This document shows, one piece after another, positions 14,801-20,073 of a DNA stretch of 21,486 bases. Made by a program: the position numbers and the translations under genes. Position 1 is the first letter of the stretch, and every line of letters starts with the position of its first letter. The stretch is from a virus. The notes beneath the pieces are model-generated. The model searched no databases, was not told the origin of the DNA, and was given only the letters and a program-made list of their open reading frames with translations. Location of the stretch: positions 1-21,486 of IMG/VR virus record IMGVR_UViG_3300008117_007513, one strand, 5' to 3'.

Positions 14801-14962
14801 TTATCTTCTACCCTGTCCTCTATATGGTTTCTTGTAGTTTTTACTCTGTTTACCCTTACTTGTTTTATTCTTAGAATGGATACCCTTTCTATTCTTTTTG
14901 ATTTTACGTCTAAACTCCTTAATACCTGATGAGGAAGTTTTCTTTTTACCTGGTGCTGCCAT
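14801..14962 (-). CDS. Very basic 53-aa protein
   Basis: Translation from the ATG at 14962-14960 gives 53 residues: it begins MAAPGKKKTSSSGIKEFRRK and ends SKNYKKPYRGQGRR. About 40 percent of residues are Lys or Arg, with a GIHSKNKTSKGKQSKN core. The small size, charge and late-type element 34 nt upstream fit a DNA- or RNA-binding protein, perhaps packaged with the genome. The chain resembles small basic proteins encoded by some large phages, but I cannot name a family. The stop is 111 nt from the helicase terminator; no other feature was seen in 14690-14800. Confidence 0.65.
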   Translation of the reverse strand: MAAPGKKKTSSSGIKEFRRKIKKNRKGIHSKNKTSKGKQSKNYKKPYRGQGRR

Positions 14963-14996
14963 AGTTAGTTTGTTTTAGTAGTTGTTTAGTTTTTTC

Positions 14997-15004
14997 AATA
15001 AATA
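14997..15004 (-). promoter_or_regulatory. Late-type element TATTTATT before the basic protein gene
   Basis: On the minus strand TATTTATT ends 34 nt before the ATG at 14962. Last base differs from the fibre element. Confidence 0.35.
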
Positions 15005-15040
15005 TATTGATAAAAATGAAAATTATCCTATAATCTTAAA

Positions 15041-15048
15041 TATTTATT
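15041..15048 (+). promoter_or_regulatory. Late-type element TATTTATT before the 52-aa gene
   Basis: TATTTATT ends 12 nt before the ATG at 15061 and could drive the 15061-16517 group (small protein, lysin, collar). It lies 36 nt from the opposing element, so the two form a divergent late pair. Confidence 0.35.
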
Positions 15049-15060
15049 AAAAACAAACAT

Positions 15061-15219
15061 ATGATTATTTTTTACAATAGATTCGACAAAACAAAAGAGC
15101 CAATCGGCAGAACTAACAAACACGCTTCAAGGTTAGAGGCCGCAAAATTTTTTGCTGAAATTAAAAAAATGAGTCTTAAGGATTTTTTGAAAGTATTTAC
15201 TGTTAGTATAATAAAATAA
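15061..15219 (+). CDS. Small hypothetical protein, 52 aa
   Basis: Complete frame from the ATG at 15061 to TAA at 15217-15219. The protein starts MIIFYNRFDKTKEPIGRTNK and continues RLEAAKFFAEIKKMSLKDFL. A short hydrophobic strand is followed by one or two amphipathic helices; net charge is positive. No motif or membrane segment is clear. It has a late-type element and stands 18 nt before the lysin gene, so it is probably part of the same late unit. A role in lysis control is only a guess from position. Confidence 0.6.
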   Translation: MIIFYNRFDKTKEPIGRTNKHASRLEAAKFFAEIKKMSLKDFLKVFTVSIIK

Positions 15220-15237
15220 AAAATCAAAAAAAGAATT

Positions 15238-15459
15238 ATGTTATTAAAAGTAGGTTCAAAAGGAGATGATGTAAAAAAACTCCAAGCGAAACTGGGTACG
15301 ACAGCTGATGGCGCTTTCGGTCCAGGTACAGAAAAATTAGTTAAAGAATGGCAAGCTGCCAATGGTTTAACAGCTGATGGTATTGTTGGTGATGCGACTT
15401 GGGCAAAAATGGGTAGATCCCTGACACAGCAGCTAAATTCAACATTACAAACGTATTAA
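15238..15459 (+). CDS. Lysin N-terminal part: peptidoglycan-binding domain (split gene)
   Basis: Reads 73 residues. MLLKVGSKGDDVKKLQAKLG, then TTADGAFGPGTEKLVKEWQA and NGLTADGIVGDATWAKMG make a complete PG_binding_1 repeat (residues 1-60), the three-helix domain that binds cell-wall peptidoglycan. After MGRS the frame drifts to LTQQLNSTLQTY and stops at 15457-15459. The -1 frame continues instead as PDTAAKFNITNVLRLAHFLA, the natural lead-in of a GH19 domain, so this and the next entry should be one lysin of about 241 residues. Binding plus GH19 is a common phage endolysin design. The A-rich leader has no Shine-Dalgarno. Confidence 0.85.
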   Translation: MLLKVGSKGDDVKKLQAKLGTTADGAFGPGTEKLVKEWQAANGLTADGIVGDATWAKMGRSLTQQLNSTLQTY

Positions 15460-15962
15460 GATTAGCACATTTCTTGGCACAGTGTGGTCATGAATCTGGT
15501 GGTTTTAAAGCTGTTAGCGAAAACTTAAATTACAGCGCTGATGGTCTTAAAAAAATATTCCCTAAATATTTTCCTGGTAATTTAAATGAGTCTTATTCTC
15601 GTCAGCCAGAAAAAATTGCTAACCGTGTATATTCATCTCGTATGGGTAATGGTGATGAAGCTTCTGGTGAAGGTTTTAAATTCAGAGGCCGTGGATACAT
15701 TCAATTAACTGGTAAATCAAACTACACAGCGTTTGACAAAATGGTTGAGGAGAATATAATTGAAACGCCAGATCTTGTTGCAACAAAATATCCTTTAATG
15801 TCAGCGGCATTTTTCTTTGATTCAAATAAACTTTGGTCTATATGTGACAAGGGTGCTGATGATGCAACGGTAACAGCTGTTACAAAAAGAGTTAATGGTG
15901 GTACAATCGGTTTAGCTGATAGAATCAAACATTTTAAAGAATATTACAATTTACTAAAATAA
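15420..15962 (+). CDS. Lysin C-terminal part: GH19 muramidase/chitinase-type catalytic domain (split gene)
   Basis: The frame opens after a stop at 15414-15416 and reads about 180 residues. The family hallmarks are LRLAHFLAQCGHESGGF with the first catalytic Glu in HESGG, SENLNYSADGLKKIFPKYF, then GEGFKFRGRGYIQLTGKSNY with the second acidic residue, and a C-terminal KRVNGGTIGLADRIKHFKEY. Phage enzymes of this group cut peptidoglycan at the end of infection. A TTG at 15474 could start a shorter product, but that would remove LRLAHF, part of the first active-site helix, so the upstream frame is preferred. No signal peptide is seen; a holin was not recognised nearby. Confidence 0.88.
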   Translation, partial: PDTAAKFNITNVLRLAHFLAQCGHESGGFKAVSENLNYSADGLKKIFPKYFPGNLNESYSRQPEKIANRVYSSRMGNGDEASGEGFKFRGRGYIQLTGKSNYTAFDKMVEENIIETPDLVATKYPLMSAAFFFDSNKLWSICDKGADDATVTAVTKRVNGGTIGLADRIKHFKEYYNLLK

Positions 15963-15985
15963 ATAAAAAACTAATAAAAAAAATT

Positions 15986-16225
15986 ATGGACGAAATTATG
16001 GGAATGGTAAAACTATTTGCTGGTACTTACGAAGTTAACGGCTTTATGTTTTGCGATGGTAGAAAATTACCAATTAATGGTAACGAGGCGCTTTTTAGTA
16101 TAATCGGTACTATATACGGTGGTGATGGTATCACAACATTTGAGATACCAGATTTAAAAGATAAAGCACCTGAGGGTATGCATTATATGATTTGCGTGCA
16201 AGGTATTTATCCACCAAGATATTAA
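15986..16225 (+). CDS. Stand-alone phage tail collar domain protein
   Basis: Protein of 79 residues that is almost exactly one Phage Tail Collar domain (MdpB/microcystin-dependent protein group). The sequence shows GMVKLFAGTYEVNGFMFCDG, then RKLPINGNEALFSIIGTIYG and GDGITTFEIPDLKD, the family's typical order, and ends YMICVQGIYPPRY. In longer proteins this domain caps tail fibre or collar assemblies; a protein with the domain alone may be a tail tip or fibre attachment subunit. It starts 24 nt after the lysin stop with an A-rich leader. Virion location is a family-based inference. Confidence 0.88.
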   Translation: MDEIMGMVKLFAGTYEVNGFMFCDGRKLPINGNEALFSIIGTIYGGDGITTFEIPDLKDKAPEGMHYMICVQGIYPPRY

Positions 16226-16262
16226 TATAATAAAATAAACATAAAACTAAAAAACAATTAAA

Positions 16263-16517
16263 ATGGCATTTGTAAAAAATTTAAATGGAAAGGCTGTAGA
16301 ATGTGAGTACGAAGATGGTGCTTTATTGGTACCCGCATCTGGTTATGTAGCTGCTATTGTACAATCCAACGAAATTCATTTCTTTGGTGCTGCTGATGAT
16401 GAAGGTGTTATCGCCATCGGTTCAACAGCTAATGGAAGTTCAGTTGAAACATTAACTGAAGCTAAAGCGGCTATTGCTACTTTAGGTACTTTATTCTTAG
16501 ATGGTGTTGCTGTCTAA
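16263..16517 (+). CDS. Hypothetical small protein, 84 aa, probable late/virion gene
   Basis: Starts MAFVKNLNGKAVECEYEDGA. It is rich in Ala, Gly and Val with small beta strands (LLVPASGYVAAIVQSNEIHF) and a helix (TLTEAKAAIATLGTLF). No signal peptide. I do not recognise it. It lies 37 nt after the collar gene with the same kind of A-rich leader and is followed by a terminator, so it ends the late unit. A TATTTATC element lies at 16204-16211 inside the collar gene. Confidence 0.65.
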   Translation: MAFVKNLNGKAVECEYEDGALLVPASGYVAAIVQSNEIHFFGAADDEGVIAIGSTANGSSVETLTEAKAAIATLGTLFLDGVAV

Positions 16518-16536
16518 TTAAAATTAAACAAAAAAT

Positions 16537-16565
16537 AAAGGCTTGGTTTTTACCAGGCCTTTTTT
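16537..16565 (+). terminator. Rho-independent terminator of the lysin/collar unit
   Basis: AAAGGCTTGGT (16537-16547), TTTT loop, ACCAGGCCTTT (16552-16562), 11 bp with one G-T pair, then T to 16565. Confidence 0.85.
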
Positions 16566-16572
16566 ATTATTG
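16542..16572 (+). promoter_or_regulatory. Bacteroidota-type promoter of the 16577 gene, nested in a terminator
   Basis: CTTG (16542-16545), 19-nt spacer, TATTATTG (16565-16572), one mismatch to TAnnTTTG. The ATG follows after 4 nt. The -33 box lies in the terminator stem. Confidence 0.5.
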
Positions 16573-16576
16573 TACT

Positions 16577-16777
16577 ATGAGTTTTAACAAAAGATATGTT
16601 GACAGTCGTAAAATTTTAATATATAAAGATAGGTTAGAAGACCTCTTTACTAATAAAATTGACGCATTTATATTTAATGATAATTTCTCAAAAGAGATAT
16701 TTGATTTATATGAGGAAAAAAAATTTGATTTAATTAGGGATCGAATACTTGAATATGAGACTAAATCGCTGATCTAA
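16577..16777 (+). CDS. Hypothetical small protein, 66 aa, leaderless
   Basis: Starts MSFNKRYVDSRKILIYKDRL and is mostly helical and charged (FNDNFSKEIFDLYEEKKFDL). No motif, signal peptide or membrane segment. Its own host-type promoter ends 4 nt before the ATG, so translation from a leaderless mRNA is likely. The last 48 nt overlap the 3' end of the convergent gene at 16730. A small early phage protein that acts on a host target is possible but not supported by any motif. Confidence 0.6.
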   Translation: MSFNKRYVDSRKILIYKDRLEDLFTNKIDAFIFNDNFSKEIFDLYEEKKFDLIRDRILEYETKSLI

Positions 16778-17467
16778 CGGCTTTACATTTTTATTTAATT
16801 CTGAACTAATTGTCGATAAATAACCCTCATAAACAAAACCAATAGACGTTGTTTTTTTAATCGCCTTTGTTATCGATAGATTGTAATTACCGACAGTGTT
16901 TCTTACCCATATTAAATCATTAGTCGATACAACAGCTGGTTGTAATAATAAATTATGCTCAACGGTGTAATCAATCACTTTATATTTAAACGTATGTCTA
17001 TAAGAAACTCTTTTACTACCAAACCAGAGTTTTGATATTTCTGATCTGTCATACACATATGCAAGTGAAACACTGCCACCTAATTTATTAGTCTTAAAAG
17101 ATTTTTTAAGACCCATACCACCAGAAACACTTAAATCTAAATTTTTAACTAAAGAATGCTCAACAGTTGAAAATAGTATCACACTGTAATTGTTTTTAAC
17201 TTCTTTCCAGGAAAATATATTTAACCTAGCATCCTCAGACTGTTTAATAAATTCGTTATTCTTTTGCCCATAAAATAAAAAATAATATGGGTTTAAACTA
17301 ACCCCAATGTCCTTTTTTTTATTATTAAGTTCATAACTCATTTTAGACGTTATCTGAACATTTTTATTGTTTCCAGTAAGTAACACCCCACCTAGGTCGA
17401 AACTCTTTATTTGGGCCTCTAAATGACCAAAAAAACATACTAATAATACTGTTATAAAATACTTCAT
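16730..17467 (-). CDS. Exported outer-membrane beta-barrel-like protein
   Basis: About 245 residues from MKYFITVLLVCFFGHLEAQ, a signal peptide typical of Bacteroidota (hydrophobic core, cut after EAQ). An upstream ATG (17491) would add eight residues before the signal and was rejected. The rest is a series of alternating strands (VQITSKMSYELNN, KDIGVSLNPYYFLFYG, YSVILFSTVEHSL, LDLSVSGGMG, TTSIGFVYEGYLS), ending RFSLIFKYSIPN. This pattern fits a small outer-membrane barrel such as the DUF481 group. The stop of the upstream gene is 1 nt before this ATG. A role in the host envelope during infection is inferred. Beta-barrel topology should be checked. Confidence 0.7.
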   Translation of the reverse strand: MKYFITVLLVCFFGHLEAQIKSFDLGGVLLTGNNKNVQITSKMSYELNNKKKDIGVSLNPYYFLFYGQKNNEFIKQSEDARLNIFSWKEVKNNYSVILFSTVEHSLVKNLDLSVSGGMGLKKSFKTNKLGGSVSLAYVYDRSEISKLWFGSKRVSYRHTFKYKVIDYTVEHNLLLQPAVVSTNDLIWVRNTVGNYNLSITKAIKKTTSIGFVYEGYLSTISSELNKNVKPLDQRFSLIFKYSIPN

Positions 17468-17468
17468 A

Positions 17469-17927
17469 TTATAGTTTACTAACTGCATCAATTATACCTT
17501 TTTTCATAGCAATACCTATTGATGATTTGCTAAATGGCACTTTACCTTCTTTTAGTTCAATAAAAGCGTAGCTAGCTGTTGTAGCTGACTCGCCAATACC
17601 ATCAACAACCGTTTCACCAAAATGAAGTTTCAATAATATTTGAGTTGTTTCTGTAGCGGCACCAACACCAGCGATTCTGAAAGTTGTTGACGGTGTACCA
17701 ACTCTAGTAATCTCAACCATAACTGGTATAGCGTTTTGTTCACATAATGAATACTTTTCGGATAACACCTCTTCGGTTATTTGTTTAACCCCGAATAAGA
17801 TATTCCTATCTTTAAACTCTTTTATTTTCATTGTGCTGTAAACTGAATCTACCTTAACACAAGTTTGAGAAAAAGCTGATACTGGTACTATTAGTACAAA
17901 TATGAGCGCTAAAATAAACTGTTTCAT
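17469..17927 (-). CDS. Exported hypothetical protein, 152 aa
   Basis: Starts MKQFILALIFVLIVPVSAFS and has a probable signal peptide cut near AFSQ. The mature part (about 130 aa) has alternating strands and helices: ILFGVKQITEEVLSEKYSLC, IPVMVEITRVGTPSTTFRIA and GAATETTQILLKLHFG. Two cysteines (near 23 and 58) might form a disulphide in the periplasm. It vaguely recalls periplasmic DUF4410/LpoB-type folds, but I would not assign it. It is in the middle of the four-gene exported operon with gaps of 4 nt and 1 nt to its neighbours, so the products probably work together. Confidence 0.65.
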   Translation of the reverse strand: MKQFILALIFVLIVPVSAFSQTCVKVDSVYSTMKIKEFKDRNILFGVKQITEEVLSEKYSLCEQNAIPVMVEITRVGTPSTTFRIAGVGAATETTQILLKLHFGETVVDGIGESATTASYAFIELKEGKVPFSKSSIGIAMKKGIIDAVSKL

Positions 17928-17931
17928 AATT

Positions 17932-20073
17932 TTATTGTTTATAACCTGTTTTTATTATATAAAAATTTGAAGTCCCGTTATGGGTTAAATTATCAACCAT
18001 AAGTGACTGAGCCCCAGTATAGGTTGTTTTTAAATTATTATTAGATCCGTTAATCACTGACCACTGTGCTGATGTAAATAACCTATAATTAGGGGTTAAA
18101 TTTAACCAGCTTGGTAATATATTATTATTTCTTTGAAACACCAGAACAACATCTGTTATTGTTAACATATCGTTTCCATTTACATCCATTCTGTAATAAT
18201 CTCTCGCATTAAAAGATTGGGTTAATAACTTTTGGTTAAAAAACTGAGCATCAGTAATACTGGGTAGTAAAACGGTGATACTCTCACCAGCAATCAACCT
18301 AAAATCATTTAAATTAACGCTTTCATTTGTTGTTATTGTGTATTTTCCATTAGCATCTGTTGTATACGTCCCATATAATGTGTAGTTTGTTTGAGTTTTA
18401 ATCTTATAGTATAGTTTTACAGATATACCAGATACCCCAATATTTTCAGTGTTATATACATATCCCGAATAAGCAAATGGGTTTACGATTATAATACCAT
18501 TGTTTGAGTATGTATAACCACAAGTCCCACTTTGTAACTGGGCCCTGAATAAAGTTGCGTCAGTCTGATTACTGTATGTATAGGTTGCCGCAGTATTTGC
18601 AATATCCGTCCATGTAACTCCGTTATTAACCGATCTTTGCCATTTTACTATTGTACCAGTATAGCCACTTAAAGTTAGTGTACCAGAATTAGTTGTGCTG
18701 GTATGTACGGCTGATGATACGGAACCGCCTGTTGGTGGGGTACCTGTTATAACACTGATGGTTTTACTAGTTGAATAAACCGCACTACCACAATTAGGTG
18801 TCTGAACCTCTACTCTGTAGTAATATGTTCCAGCGGATGATATTGTTTCCGTTAAAGCTGTAGTTGTATTGGTTATGTTAGTCCAATTAATATTATCCGT
18901 AGATTTTTGCCATTTATTAATGTTACCCTGTTGACCAGATAGCGTTAACTCAACAACACCACCAGCGCATATGGTATTGTTTGCAGCGAATACGGTACCA
19001 GAATTAGTTGGTTTTACCGATAAAAACACACTAGAAGAGGATAGCGATGAACAAGTAACTGGGCTACTTGAATTAACGATTGCCCTGTAATAAGTTGTCT
19101 TTGTTATATTTGATATTGTTATACTGGTTGATGTGCTGGATATAGTTGTACCAGCGGTAAAGAAGTTATCAAAGGATGATTCCCACCTAACAACACTACC
19201 AGTCATACCACTCAAAGTTAACACCGTACTATTTGAACCAGAACAAACGTTTATATCTCCGCCACTAATAGTACCAGTGGAACCGTTGCCCACATTTATT
19301 TGTCTTGTGAATATTGTTACACTTGATGTTAGATCACCAGGCATATCACCATATTCACAGTTAGAAAATTGCGTTCCCTTCTCGGGGCCAGTAACCCAGT
19401 GCCATTTTTGTTCCACTGCTGCTTGTGATGCAAAAGCTGTTGTACCTTTTGCCGCATTTACCTGACCAACCTCATCTGAACCGCCAAACCAACCATCTGA
19501 AGACATTAATTTCCAGATAAAATTATTCTCAGCTTCAGATAGCATTGTGGCTAGATAACCAACCCTACCAAAATAAGAGCGATTTTCAGCTGAACTTTTA
19601 GCACTTGTCCAAGATCCAGATGACGCTACATATTCATAAAAATGTTCTGTTAACGGGTTGTAAAAAACCGTACCAGCGACAAATGTTATTCTTCTTAGGT
19701 TTGCGTAACAAGTTGTTGTTGTTGATTTAAACGTCACAGTTCTTAAAAGAGTTTGCCAGTTAGCGGCTGTTGTCGTACCGTTAAAACTTAATATACCTGT
19801 CGTTGAGTTCCAACTTGCTGTTACACCAGTCGGTAAAGTACCTGTGTAAGTTAATACATCCCCAGATGTATATGTTTGCGATATTTGTACCCTGAAACCA
19901 GTTATGTTCCCATTAGCGGTTATTGTTAAATTAGCGTCAACCACAGTGGCTGTGTTATATGAAACGGATAGGCTCGAAGCGGTACCGCCAACAGTTATGC
20001 TAGTTGCTTGAGCGTTAACAATGCTCGTACAACAAATAAACATAACCAAGAATAAAAAAAACCTTTTCATCAT
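17932..20073 (-). CDS. Secreted adhesin-like protein with incomplete C-type lectin domain, Ig-like repeats and dockerin-like motif
   Basis: Protein of 713 residues starting MMKRFFLFLVMFICCTSIVN with signal cleavage near NAQ. After a beta-rich domain (23-135) comes a C-type lectin-like region (about 138-240): EHFYEYVASSGSWTSAKSSA, ATMLSEAENNFIWKLMSSDG, GWFGGSDEVG, KWHWVTGPEKG, then directly CEYG, so the usual central ligand-loop part appears to be missing. Three Ig-like repeats follow (266-355, 356-445, 446-530), each with a G-V/N-V-RW or K-W-x-x-S core. A carboxypeptidase-regulatory-like domain (about 535-620, GVSGISVKLYYK) and DVNGNDMLTITD, a dockerin/EF-hand-like calcium loop, come near the end. 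No T9SS sorting domain was recognised at the C-terminus. The 5' end overlaps the upstream gene by ATGA. Host-surface or carbohydrate binding is inferred. Confidence 0.75.
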   Translation of the reverse strand: MMKRFFLFLVMFICCTSIVNAQATSITVGGTASSLSVSYNTATVVDANLTITANGNITGFRVQISQTYTSGDVLTYTGTLPTGVTASWNSTTGILSFNGTTTAANWQTLLRTVTFKSTTTTCYANLRRITFVAGTVFYNPLTEHFYEYVASSGSWTSAKSSAENRSYFGRVGYLATMLSEAENNFIWKLMSSDGWFGGSDEVGQVNAAKGTTAFASQAAVEQKWHWVTGPEKGTQFSNCEYGDMPGDLTSSVTIFTRQINVGNGSTGTISGGDINVCSGSNSTVLTLSGMTGSVVRWESSFDNFFTAGTTISSTSTSITISNITKTTYYRAIVNSSSPVTCSSLSSSSVFLSVKPTNSGTVFAANNTICAGGVVELTLSGQQGNINKWQKSTDNINWTNITNTTTALTETISSAGTYYYRVEVQTPNCGSAVYSTSKTISVITGTPPTGGSVSSAVHTSTTNSGTLTLSGYTGTIVKWQRSVNNGVTWTDIANTAATYTYSNQTDATLFRAQLQSGTCGYTYSNNGIIIVNPFAYSGYVYNTENIGVSGISVKLYYKIKTQTNYTLYGTYTTDANGKYTITTNESVNLNDFRLIAGESITVLLPSITDAQFFNQKLLTQSFNARDYYRMDVNGNDMLTITDVVLVFQRNNNILPSWLNLTPNYRLFTSAQWSVINGSNNNLKTTYTGAQSLMVDNLTHNGTSNFYIIKTGYKQ

